This document shows, one piece after another, positions 15,224 to 23,249 of a DNA stretch of 42,695 bases (its first letter is position 1; each line of letters opens with the position of its first letter). The position numbers and the translations under genes were made by a program. A model generated the notes under the pieces. It made no database searches and had not been told where the DNA came from. It saw nothing but the letters and a program-made list of their open reading frames with translations. This DNA comes from Verrucomicrobiota bacterium (GTDB lineage Bacteria; Verrucomicrobiota; Verrucomicrobiia; Chthoniobacterales; UBA10450), in contig QHMR01000009.1 of the NCBI GenBank assembly GCA_003217875.1, forward strand, positions 1 through 42,695, read 5' to 3'.

Positions 15224-16147
15224 TCAAGATTCCAGCTCGCTTAGGTACTTCTCCGCATCCATCGCCGCCGCACAACCAGAACCGGCTGCGGTTACCGCCT
15301 GCTTGTAAATCCGATCTGCAACGTCGCCCGCCACGAATACACCGGGATACTTGCTCTCCACGAGATTTTTCGTGACCAAATAGCCATCGGTGTCCATGTC
15401 GAGCTTGCCTCGATACGCTCGCGTGTTCGGGTCATGACCAATTGCCATGAAAACACACGCCACTGCGAGTTCGCGTTCTTCTCCTGTCTTCACATTGCGC
15501 AAACTAACGGCGCGCATCTCGCCCTTTTCATCGGCAATGTATTCTGTCACGACGGTGTTCCAGATGGGCTCGATCTTCTTGTTCGCAAATACACGCTCCT
15601 GCATAATCACCGACGCGCGCATCTTGTCGCGACGATGAATCAGATAGATCTTCGAAGCAAACCGGGCGAGAAACAGCGATTCCTCCGCGGCTGAATCTCC
15701 GCCGCCAACGACGCAGACCGGCACATTTTTGTAAAACGCGCCGTCGCACGTTGCGCACGAAGTCAGCCCATGACCGATCAACTTCTCTTCGTTTTCGAGT
15801 CCGAGATAGCGAGCTGACGCTCCGCTGGCAATAATGAGCGCCTGCGTCTCGAGCCACTCGTCATCGGCTTTGATCCGGACATGCTTATTGTTTCCGTCAA
15901 AATCACTCACTTCTGCGTAGGAGAAACGGGCACCGAATTTTTCGGCCTGCCTGTGCATGTAGAGGATGAGCTCCGGTCCATCGATTCCATCAGGAAAGCC
16001 GGGATAATTTTCCACCAACGTCGTGGTCGAGAGTTGTCCACCCGGCTGCCGACCTTCAAGCACCAAGGGGCTCAGGTTAGCCCGAGCCGCGTAAATCGCC
16101 GCCGTCAATCCGGCGCAGCCGCTTCCGACGATGATCACTTTCTCCAT
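15224..16147 (-). CDS. trxB: Thioredoxin-disulfide reductase
   Basis: 307 residues from the ATG at 16147; the ORF track starts two TTG/CTG-type codons earlier. The FAD site is GSGCAGLTAAIYAARA, followed by QPGGQL. The redox-active pair is CATC in TSCATCDGAF. The NADPH site is GGGDSAAEESLFL, and the C-terminal FAD motif is GVFVAGDVAD followed by QAVTAAGSGCAAA. The enzyme transfers electrons from NADPH through FAD to thioredoxin in the cytoplasm. Its stop is immediately followed by the heptad block of the four-helix-bundle unit. Confidence 0.97.
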   Translation of the reverse strand: MEKVIIVGSGCAGLTAAIYAARANLSPLVLEGRQPGGQLSTTTLVENYPGFPDGIDGPELILYMHRQAEKFGARFSYAEVSDFDGNNKHVRIKADDEWLETQALIIASGASARYLGLENEEKLIGHGLTSCATCDGAFYKNVPVCVVGGGDSAAEESLFLARFASKIYLIHRRDKMRASVIMQERVFANKKIEPIWNTVVTEYIADEKGEMRAVSLRNVKTGEERELAVACVFMAIGHDPNTRAYRGKLDMDTDGYLVTKNLVESKYPGVFVAGDVADRIYKQAVTAAGSGCAAAMDAEKYLSELES

Positions 16148-16226
16148 CAACAAAACTTAGCACACAGCGCAAGTTGCAACGATCGGTCGCACGGCTTAAC
16201 CGCCTAGACTGCGCGGCACCGGATTC

Positions 16227-16779
16227 CTAAGGTGTTTGAGCCACAAGGTCGGGGCGGACATGCTGAAGCCACCAAACGGCTTCCGAATTCCGATTCGGCG
16301 ACGGAACCTTCGTTAGAACTGTCCGCCAGACTTTCCAAAAGCGAGTCAGTTCCGTCCGCTTATGCGTAGCCTTCTCGTCGGTTGGCCAGACAAACTCGAC
16401 CCGGTGCGTTCAGCCGACCATCGTAATTTTTAGGACACAGCCGGCGAAGTGATCAAATTCGCTATTGGAAATCTTATTTGGAAGACCAAAGAAATTCGCT
16501 TGCTCAACGACTGCCGCGAGACCACGCATGTCTTCTTCGGACAAGACGAAGGATTTCGAAGTTCGCCGCACGCCGGCTCCAGCTCCGATAATCGAAATCT
16601 CCTGAATCGCTTTTCCCTCCCGGGTAATTCGTAGGCGCCACGGCTTCGAAGCCTTGTAGTCCGTCAACCCTGCTCCCGGAAAAAGGCAGCCCCCACAGAA
16701 AAGTCTGCTGGCACAGACACAGTTGAGCCGTCACACAGGGAAGCAATCGCAAGCAAAACAAGATAGAGCGATCTCGCAC
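16227..16779 (-). pseudogene. Broken small secreted-protein gene (in-frame stop plus N-terminal frameshift)
   Basis: One minus-strand frame carries a coherent protein: KPWRLRITREGKAIQEIS, FVLSEEDMRGLAAVVEQANFF, ending KITMVG at a TGA (16410-16412). Past the TGA the same frame stays open for 61 codons and still looks coding (HRVEFVWPTDEKATHK, TRFWKVWRTVLTKVPSPN), ending at TAG (16227-16229). Upstream, the signal-peptide-like start (ILFCLRLLPCVTAQLCLC) is in another frame, and the coding frame hits a TGA before any good start codon. So there are at least two lesions. I do not recognise the family. The alternative is a short 85-residue protein from a TTG at 16667. Confidence 0.6.
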
Positions 16780-16812
16780 CGGCTCGACATAATCGTCTAG
16801 GTGCTATCGAAC

Positions 16813-18372
16813 TCATGTAGTCACGTGCACGACAATTTTATGAAACCCGGTCACGCCCGAGAAGAAGCTGCGATCTTCTTCCCATTCCTGCACGTCGCCT
16901 TCGCCGTCGGTGGCGCGGACGACGAAGACGTGATCAGCTGCTGCATCTGGTGTCCATTCGGCCTTCCAAAGCGACCACGCCAGATCGCCGCCAGCGTAAT
17001 AAATCTCCGCATCACGCCATGATTTGCCGTCATCGAAGCTGAGCTCGACTCGCGTAATGCCGCGGTCGCCACCATAGGCCATGCCTTTCACCTCGATTGG
17101 CTGCTGTAATTCGCTAATCGAGAATCGCGATTCATGATCGGGCGCATCGATCCGAGATCGGGTTGGCGTGATGAAATCCGGCCCCCAGCCTTGGGTTTCG
17201 TAAAAGCCTTTCACTTTGGCATCAGTCAATTCGATGCGGGTGAGCCATTTCACATGCTTTTCGCCGAAGTAGCCCGGCACAATGACGCGTACCGGATAAC
17301 CGTGCCGGTGCGGCAATCGGACACCATTCATATTGTAGGCGAGTAAAGTTGTTGGCTCCATCGCCTTTTCCAATGGAATGGTGTCGGTGTAATTATCAAC
17401 GCCGTGGAAGCGGACCCGTGCGGCGTTCGGAAGCGGGACTGCTCGTTCGAGCAAATCGCGTAAGGGAATACCTTTCCAGATCGCATTGCTGATCAAGCCC
17501 GCGTCCAGCCCATTGCTGATGCACATAAGCGTCGTTTGCTGCTCATGCGCTGGGAGCCCGAGGAGATCCTGGATTCGCCACGTGGCACTATTTTGCACGA
17601 GTCCGTTCAGTTCGAGGTGCCACAGGTCGGCATTCACCTTGGGATCGACCACGTTCTTCGTCACGCAATAAAATAATTCGTTAGGCGTAATCGGCTGGAC
17701 GATGCGGCCTTTATATTGCGTGCCGTCGTAACTGAATGTTGCCACGCGATAAAGTCTTCGAGCCAGCGCGAAGCCGCCACCGGCTACGGCGACTCCGATT
17801 GCGCTCAAGACAAACGCACGCCGGCCAATCGCCGGACTAAATTCGTAACGGTGCTTCCCGATTTTTCGCGTCGCCAAAAATTGGAAACTGGCGACAAGGA
17901 TTCGTTCGAACAAAAAAACGCACAGCACAAAGCCTACGAGCGTGACTAGGCGCGCGGCATCGATAGGCAGGCCAACATAGCTTGTGCCCAGGACTCGCCA
18001 CAACGCGATTGCGAACGCAACGATCGGTAGCATGACAAACGTCGCTATTGTCCAGATCGCCGGGACGCGCGTGGGGTTGCGTCGAGCGAACAAACCGAAA
18101 ATCGCACCTGCAATCGCAGCAACCAGGAGTTGGCCAGCAATTGTCGATCCAACGCCAAGTTGTTTGAGGTGATTGTATCCGCCCACTTTGCCCATCAGTG
18201 AAAGGAACGGACCGGGCGGTATAAAAACCGAAAGGCGATCACCGATGATCACGAGCGGTGTTGCCACACCAAGCGCGGCAAGCAATAACATCCCCGCCGT
18301 CATAACAATTCCGCCGACCAAACCGGCGAGTAATCCAGTAAAAATCGCCTTTGTTCTACTCATGCGCCGCAA
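16813..18372 (-). CDS. Membrane-anchored molybdopterin-dependent oxidoreductase (sulfite-oxidase/YedY type)
   Basis: 519 residues. The N-terminal ~165 residues hold about four hydrophobic segments (near 8-36, 78-95, 106-128, 140-162). A further GRRAFVLSAIGVAVAGGG stretch at 183-200 looks like a twin-arginine-type anchor. The molybdopterin domain follows with TLMCISN, where Cys284 is the expected Mo ligand, then WKGIPLRDLL, the HGVDNYTD segment and LPHRHGYPVRVIVPGYFGEKHVKWL. The C-terminus (GDRGITRVELSFDDGKSW and DLAWSLWKAEW) is a Mo-co dimerisation domain. The substrate is unknown: sulfite, methionine sulfoxide or other. No heme ligands are evident in the membrane part. The next gene on the strand starts after the pseudogene. 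Confidence 0.88.
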   Translation of the reverse strand: MRRMSRTKAIFTGLLAGLVGGIVMTAGMLLLAALGVATPLVIIGDRLSVFIPPGPFLSLMGKVGGYNHLKQLGVGSTIAGQLLVAAIAGAIFGLFARRNPTRVPAIWTIATFVMLPIVAFAIALWRVLGTSYVGLPIDAARLVTLVGFVLCVFLFERILVASFQFLATRKIGKHRYEFSPAIGRRAFVLSAIGVAVAGGGFALARRLYRVATFSYDGTQYKGRIVQPITPNELFYCVTKNVVDPKVNADLWHLELNGLVQNSATWRIQDLLGLPAHEQQTTLMCISNGLDAGLISNAIWKGIPLRDLLERAVPLPNAARVRFHGVDNYTDTIPLEKAMEPTTLLAYNMNGVRLPHRHGYPVRVIVPGYFGEKHVKWLTRIELTDAKVKGFYETQGWGPDFITPTRSRIDAPDHESRFSISELQQPIEVKGMAYGGDRGITRVELSFDDGKSWRDAEIYYAGGDLAWSLWKAEWTPDAAADHVFVVRATDGEGDVQEWEEDRSFFSGVTGFHKIVVHVTT

Positions 18373-18380
18373 ATATGAGT

Positions 18381-18452
18381 TGTAGAGGCGCTTGTGCCAA
18401 GCGCCGTGATGATTCGACCGAGGGCTTTCGCCGCGTCGACGGCGCTACCTCA
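18381..18452. repeat. Palindromic repeat with two hairpins at the 3' end of the heptosyltransferase gene
   Basis: A perfect 8-bp stem with a 3-base loop, GGCGCTTG-TGC-CAAGCGCC, lies at 18387-18405. A second hairpin, CGCCG-CGTCGA-CGGCG, lies at 18429-18444. The outer ends TGTAGAGGCGC and GGCGCTACCTC are roughly complementary. It fills the gap between the molybdoenzyme start and the GT9 stop. Confidence 0.6.
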
Positions 18453-18454
18453 AT

Positions 18455-19675
18455 TCACTTTGTAGTCGCGAGGATCTTTTCGACCCGCTCTACGACCATC
18501 GCAGATGTAACCTGGTTCATGCATGCGTGGTCAAACGGGCATTGGCTCAGCCGACGATAGTTGCATGGCGAACATGGCAAATCCACGCGCACGACCGATT
18601 CTGGCCGTTCGTAAGGTCCGATGTGAACGGGATTGGTTGGTCCGAAGACGCTTACCATGGGCTTGCCGAGGGATGCTGCGACGTGCATCGAACCTGAGTC
18701 GTTTGTCACCGCCACCTCGGCACGGCGAATAAGCGCCGCCAATTCGGCTGGCGTGGTTTTGCCTGAAAAATCACATGCGCCGGGCGCGGCAGCTGCGATC
18801 TGCCGGCAGCGCTCCTGGTCGCGTTTTGTGCCCGCGAGAGCCACGGCAAATCCATCGCGAAGAAATTCGCGCGCAACACCCGCAAATCCTTCGATCGTCC
18901 AGTGCTTCGTCTCCCAAATGGTCCCGGGCACCAGAACAACAAGCGGCGTATCAGCGGACACGCGGTGCTCCTCAAGCAATCGCTGCACCTTAGATATCGC
19001 TTCCGGTGGAAGATGAATTGTTAGGTCTGGTGGATCGGCGTCGAATCCGAGCAGTTCTCCGACCCAAAGATATCGATCGATTGCGTGAACATCGAGCGTC
19101 GGAATCGCGATGCGGTGCGTGTACGCCAGCCATGAGCCTTCGCGCGCGCCGCGCCAGCCATGGCTCGGTACGTTCTTCAGAGCGTGCTCCGCAGAAACTG
19201 TCAGTGTGCGTTTGACTGGTCGATCAAATCCGATCCGCACGCGGGCGCCGCTGATGAGAGCGAAAAAAGCCGAACGCACCTGACCATGCATGTCGATGAT
19301 CAAATCATATTTCGCGCGGCGGATTTGCTTGAGCAGATCAAAGAACGCCACCAGCGCGCGCCATTTATGGCCGGGCTTCGAGAAATCGCGACGCGCAAAA
19401 AGAACAACATTGGTGAGCGCCGGATGGCAGCGCACGACTTCGGCGTTCTCCGGGGTGATCAGCCAGTCAATCCGCGCGTGCGGGTATCGCGCGCGCAGCT
19501 TTACCAGCACCGGTATCGTGTGGACGACGTCGCCGAGCGCTGACGGTTTGATGAGCAAAATCCGCGAGAATTCTGCCGATTGCAGTTCCAATGCATCGCG
19601 GCTTTTTGTGTGCGCGCTTTCGATCCGGCCGTTCAATTGCCCAAGGTAAATTGCGCTAGGCCGCCTGCCTCTCAC
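18455..19675 (-). CDS. Glycosyltransferase family 9 (ADP-heptose:LPS heptosyltransferase-like)
   Basis: 406 residues in the ORF. The GT9 N-terminal pattern ILLIKPSALGDVVHTIPVLVKLRARYPHARIDWL begins near residue 35. The C-terminal donor site has VVLVPGTIWETKHW, AVTNDSGSMHVAASLGKPMVSVFGPTNP and a final cysteine-containing segment (PCSPCNYRRLSQCPFDHACM). Family members add heptose to lipid A-core. The GTG start at 19675 overlaps the 2OG oxygenase gene by 20 bp; internal TTG codons closer to the conserved start are also possible. An rfaE2 gene at 31381 would supply ADP-heptose. Confidence 0.87.
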   Translation of the reverse strand: MRGRRPSAIYLGQLNGRIESAHTKSRDALELQSAEFSRILLIKPSALGDVVHTIPVLVKLRARYPHARIDWLITPENAEVVRCHPALTNVVLFARRDFSKPGHKWRALVAFFDLLKQIRRAKYDLIIDMHGQVRSAFFALISGARVRIGFDRPVKRTLTVSAEHALKNVPSHGWRGAREGSWLAYTHRIAIPTLDVHAIDRYLWVGELLGFDADPPDLTIHLPPEAISKVQRLLEEHRVSADTPLVVLVPGTIWETKHWTIEGFAGVAREFLRDGFAVALAGTKRDQERCRQIAAAAPGACDFSGKTTPAELAALIRRAEVAVTNDSGSMHVAASLGKPMVSVFGPTNPVHIGPYERPESVVRVDLPCSPCNYRRLSQCPFDHACMNQVTSAMVVERVEKILATTK

Positions 19676-20303
19676 CCGAGAATGCGCCGCGAATTTTTTT
19701 CATCCAAGCGGATAAGCGATGCCGGTTCTGCTCGCGTCGCACTACTGCTGCGCTCGTGACCCAATTAAATTGAATCGCGCGGCGCGGACCAGAGAACGGC
19801 TTGTGGCCGTGCCACGAGTTACTGCTGCGACGGAACGCTAGCAGCGTGCCTTCGGTCGGTGGCACTTCCTGGATCACGTCATCGAGATTCGTCCCGGAAC
19901 GCAGCAACCGCAGGCGTCCGCCGGACGATTCCCAAGCCGGGTTCATGTAAATGAGGATCGTGATGATTTTCGTCTCAGAATCTGTGTGGATCTTCCCGTC
20001 CTTTTCGCTGCAGCGGCCGCGCACCGTGATCATGTCCGGCCGATTCGTAAGATCCACGTTAAATTTCTCCTCAAAGGCCTGGCGAAACTCGTCGCTTCGC
20101 ATCTCCTCGATCAGCTTCGCAAACGCGGGGCCGTAGGTTACCTCGCGCAGCGGAAAGCTGCCGGGCCGGCTGACCCCTGGATAGTCTTTCTCGATCGCAG
20201 AGCGCGCTTCGGCCTTGACGAACTCTGGAACAATCAAAAAATCGAATGGTTGACGCGTAAGCGGCGTGTTCCGAAATCTCTCCAAATCGAGCATCGAAAG
20301 CAT
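19656..20303 (-). CDS. Fe(II)/2-oxoglutarate-dependent oxygenase
   Basis: 215 residues. The iron facial triad is visible as HxD in KIHTDSETKIIT (His106, Asp108) and the distal His165 in SNSWHGHKPF. The Arg in SGPRRAIQFNW (174-175) fits the 2-oxoglutarate site. ILIYMNPAW and GGRLRLLRSG are the jelly-roll strands seen in prolyl-4-hydroxylase-like members. The gene lies between a GT2 and a GT9 in a glycan cluster and overlaps the GT9 start by 20 bp, so a sugar or lipid-linked substrate is more likely than a protein. That is an inference. Confidence 0.85.
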   Translation of the reverse strand: MLSMLDLERFRNTPLTRQPFDFLIVPEFVKAEARSAIEKDYPGVSRPGSFPLREVTYGPAFAKLIEEMRSDEFRQAFEEKFNVDLTNRPDMITVRGRCSEKDGKIHTDSETKIITILIYMNPAWESSGGRLRLLRSGTNLDDVIQEVPPTEGTLLAFRRSSNSWHGHKPFSGPRRAIQFNWVTSAAVVRREQNRHRLSAWMKKIRGAFSGERQAA

Positions 20304-20365
20304 TGGCCGACGCTACACGAAGAGGCCGGAATTTCCAGCGCTCTCCCTCTCGACGAGTCGCCTTA

Positions 20366-21052
20366 TTATTCGAGCGCCACACGCACGAGAGTCGCAATGA
20401 TGCGACTGCCAGCGACAAATGTGCCGCGCAACGTGCCTGAAACTTTCGATTCTCCACCAACCCGCCGGCGATGGTCTACCGGAATCTCCAGAACACGCAG
20501 ACCACAGCGGGCGGCTTTCATCTGCATCTCCAGATTCCAGCCGTAAGTTTCCTCGCGCATGTTGAGTTTCGCGAGAGCCTCGCGACGGATCGCTCGAAAG
20601 GGGCACATGTCAGTGTAACGAACTCCGTAAAGCAGGCGCAGAATCATTCCCGCAATTCGTCCTGACAAAATTTGCTGGAAGTTCATGCTGCCTGATTCGC
20701 GCTGCCCCCGCGTGCGCGAGCCGATCACGAAATCATGTGTGCCGCGCGCAATTGGATCGACAAGTTGATTCATGAACGCGGGCACATCGCTGCCGTCGCC
20801 GTCCAGAAACATCACGATGTCGCATGTGGGCGAGAGCGCGCGAACACCTGCTGCGCAGGCGCGCCCGTAACCCCGGGGCGCAGTCACCACGCGCGCGCCA
20901 GCTTCACGTGAGCGCGCGGCTGTGCGATCCGTGCTGCCGTTGTCGACCACGATTACCTCGTCAGGCAGACCGGTCGTGAGGCATTCGCGAACGACGCCAG
21001 CGATAGGTTCCTGTTCGTTCAGCGCCGGGATAATGACGGAGATGTTACTCAT
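20366..21052 (-). CDS. Glycosyltransferase family 2 (DPM1-like GT-A)
   Basis: 228 residues from the ATG at 21050-21052 (MSNISVIIPALNEQEPI). The longer ORF overlaps the transporter gene. GT2 motifs: EVIVVDNGSTDRTA, GYGRACAAGV, VMFLDGDGSD with the metal-binding DxD-like pair, and ETYGWNLEMQMKA followed by VDHRRRVGGESKVSG. These resemble dolichyl/polyprenyl-phosphate sugar synthases, which charge a lipid carrier with a hexose. The ATG overlaps the MgtE-like stop (ATGA), a strong sign of translational coupling. Confidence 0.9.
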   Translation of the reverse strand: MSNISVIIPALNEQEPIAGVVRECLTTGLPDEVIVVDNGSTDRTAARSREAGARVVTAPRGYGRACAAGVRALSPTCDIVMFLDGDGSDVPAFMNQLVDPIARGTHDFVIGSRTRGQRESGSMNFQQILSGRIAGMILRLLYGVRYTDMCPFRAIRREALAKLNMREETYGWNLEMQMKAARCGLRVLEIPVDHRRRVGGESKVSGTLRGTFVAGSRIIATLVRVALE

Positions 21053-22065
21053 CGCAAAGCCAGCCACGCAGTCGTGAAGTAAATCACCAGCGCAACGAAA
21101 TCGGCCAGAGCGAGGGTAACTGGGCCCGCTGCAATTTTCGGATCGAGCTTGAGCCGATGCAGAAGCGATGGCACGCCAAGGCCGAGCGCACACGCTGTAA
21201 CGAGCGAGAGCGCGATGCTACCGCCAATAACAAACGCAGCGCGGATGTCATGGCGCCAGACCCAGGCGATGATGCCGACAATTAAGCCGCACGCAACGCC
21301 TAGAAGGATTGCAGTCGCCACTTCGCGACGAAACGCAGTCGAGAGCCAGCGCCAGCTCACGGTGGCTGAACGCAAGGCATGAATCGTCACGCTCATGGAT
21401 TGCGCGCTAACGCTCTCGTTCAGCCCGAGCACCATCGTGAGAAAAAACGCCAGCACCAGACTACGGGTGAGGGTCGCTTCAAAAAAGCCTGCGAGAATTG
21501 CCGAGACCGTTCCGCCTGTCACCGTGACGAGCAGCCACGGAAAACGAAACCGAAACACGCGCCACGGCGATGCGCCTCGAATTTCTTCAATGCGAAACCC
21601 GAGCGCCTCAAAAAATTCGGCGCTCACCGGCGCAGCCGAGCGATGTCGATCCTCGCTATCCCCCGCCTCTAAGATTTCTTCCGCGAAAAGATTCGCATCT
21701 ATGATCCCGATGACGCGGCGTTGTTCGTCCACCACGGGAAACGCAAGAAATTTGTAGAGCACGAAAAATTCGCATGCGTCGAGTACGGTGGCGGTCGCGG
21801 GAATAGCCACGACGCGCGGCACCATGATCCGGCACAACGGTGTTTCCAGCGCCGCCGTCAACAAACGACGGGTGGGAACTACGCCAACGAGCCGTTTCTG
21901 CTCGTCAACCGCGTAAAAGTAAATGACGCGTTCGCCCACGCCTTCGCGTCGGATGCGCTCGAGCGCTTCGCTTACCGTCATGTCCGCATCCAGCAGCGGA
22001 AAATCCTTGCGCGCATGTTCGACAACAGACGCGTCGAAATCCGGGATGCCCGTAGCGACATTCAT
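21049..22065 (-). CDS. CBS-domain MgtE-type magnesium transporter lacking the N domain
   Basis: 338 residues. Two CBS domains come first (roughly 20-75 and 80-135; MTVSEALERIRREGV, VPTRRLLTAA, FLAFPVVDEQRRVIGIID). A five-helix MgtE-type membrane domain follows, with the conserved SILAGFFEATL, FLTMVLGLNESVSAQSMSV and PKIAAGPVTLALADF segments; the last contains the Asp of the Mg2+ site. MgtE is usually ~450 residues, with an N-terminal superhelical regulatory domain that is missing here. The start overlaps the epimerase stop and the end overlaps the GT2 start, both by 4 bp. It may supply Mg2+ for the GT-A enzymes encoded beside it. Confidence 0.85.
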   Translation of the reverse strand: MNVATGIPDFDASVVEHARKDFPLLDADMTVSEALERIRREGVGERVIYFYAVDEQKRLVGVVPTRRLLTAALETPLCRIMVPRVVAIPATATVLDACEFFVLYKFLAFPVVDEQRRVIGIIDANLFAEEILEAGDSEDRHRSAAPVSAEFFEALGFRIEEIRGASPWRVFRFRFPWLLVTVTGGTVSAILAGFFEATLTRSLVLAFFLTMVLGLNESVSAQSMSVTIHALRSATVSWRWLSTAFRREVATAILLGVACGLIVGIIAWVWRHDIRAAFVIGGSIALSLVTACALGLGVPSLLHRLKLDPKIAAGPVTLALADFVALVIYFTTAWLALR

Positions 22066-23183
22066 CTCGCTACACGGTGAACGATACCTTTGTTCTTCAA
22101 AATTTCGCTCGCTTCACTGAAATAATCGCGAATGTCTGATTGGGCACGGATCCAATCGATGTAGCGTGCAATGCCGTCGCTCAGATCGACGGTCGGTTCG
22201 TAGCCGGCGGATCGCGCAAGTCTGGTGTCGCTGGTAAGATGACGCATTTCGCCAGGACGAAATTCGCCATTGATCTCGGGCGCGATATTGATTTTCAGAA
22301 TATCGGAAAGTTGTTCAGCGATTTCGCGAATCGGTACACCATGTCCGCTGCCGATATTCACGGCTAATCCGTCGAGCTTGTACGTTTCGGCAGCGAGTTG
22401 ATTGGCACGCGCGATATCTTCAACGAATGAAAAGTCACGCGTCTGCTCGCCGTCCTCGTAAAGCACCGGCGGCAAATTATTCAGCAAGCGCGTGCAAAAA
22501 ATCGCGATCACCCCCGTATAAGGATTAAATATGGACTGGCGGGGGCCGTAGGTGCAGGAGTAACGCAGCGCGACCGTGGGGACGCCGACCTGTTTTCCCC
22601 AGAGCAGCACAAGCCGCTCTTGGTCGACTTTGGTAAGGCCGTAAACGGTTTCGCCGCCGACGGGTGCGGTCTCGGGAGTAGGAGCGCTTTTGCTGATTGC
22701 CCCGCAAACTGGGCAATGGACTTGCCAGTCGCCCTTACGTAGTTGATCGATCGGACGCACGCTCGGAAAGACCAAACCGTGTTTCGGACAGTTGCCGGCG
22801 CCTTCGCTGTAAACGGCTTGCGAGCTCGCGACGACGATTTTTTGAATCGGCAACTTTTTCTCGCGAATAACTTCGAGCATTTGCGCCGTGCCGAATGAAT
22901 TCACATGGACGAATTTCGTGATCTCCGGCATGTATCCGCCATAGGCGGCCTGGTGAAAGACGACGTCGACGTTATCGAGCGCGGCCGTTATTGTGCCGCG
23001 ATCGCGCAAGTCACCTTCAATGAATTCCACCTTCTCATTAATCCACGGCGGCCTTCCGCGACGGTGGGTTTGCGGTTCAAAGTTGTCGAGGCCGCGCACT
23101 TGCCAACCCTCGTGGACGAGAAGATCGACAATGTGCGAGCCGATCAGGCCCGCAGCACCAGTGACTAACGCGCGTCTCGTCAT
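22062..23183 (-). CDS. NAD-dependent epimerase/dehydratase with zinc-ribbon insertion
   Basis: 373 residues of extended SDR type. The Rossmann motif is VTGAAGLIGSHIVD. SSQAVYSEG is the active-site strand, and YGLTK (Tyr181, Lys185) is the YxxxK catalytic pair. Between these lies an insertion with Cys132, His135, Cys157 and Cys160 (NCPKHG and HCPVCG), which looks like a zinc ribbon. The C-terminal substrate domain has RYSCTYGPRQS and DFSFVEDIARA. Proteins with this insertion have been annotated as dTDP-rhamnose 4-epimerase-like, but the substrate is not settled by sequence. It is the second gene of the glycan cluster; its stop overlaps the transporter start. Confidence 0.88.
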   Translation of the reverse strand: MTRRALVTGAAGLIGSHIVDLLVHEGWQVRGLDNFEPQTHRRGRPPWINEKVEFIEGDLRDRGTITAALDNVDVVFHQAAYGGYMPEITKFVHVNSFGTAQMLEVIREKKLPIQKIVVASSQAVYSEGAGNCPKHGLVFPSVRPIDQLRKGDWQVHCPVCGAISKSAPTPETAPVGGETVYGLTKVDQERLVLLWGKQVGVPTVALRYSCTYGPRQSIFNPYTGVIAIFCTRLLNNLPPVLYEDGEQTRDFSFVEDIARANQLAAETYKLDGLAVNIGSGHGVPIREIAEQLSDILKINIAPEINGEFRPGEMRHLTSDTRLARSAGYEPTVDLSDGIARYIDWIRAQSDIRDYFSEASEILKNKGIVHRVAR

Positions 23184-23190
23184 GGGTGTT

Positions 23191-23249
23191 TGTAGCGGCG
23201 GTCTCGAACCGTCGCAAATGCAGATCGGCGCTTGGACAGGGCGGTTACA
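23191..23249. repeat. Palindromic repeat with TGTAG-type ends
   Basis: Ends TGTAGCGGC and GCGGTTACA are near-complementary. An inner 8-bp hairpin, GCGGCGGT-CTCGA-ACCGTCGC, sits at 23195-23215. The right end supplies the TAA stop of the DUF2064 gene. It resembles the element at 18381-18452 in layout. Confidence 0.55.
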
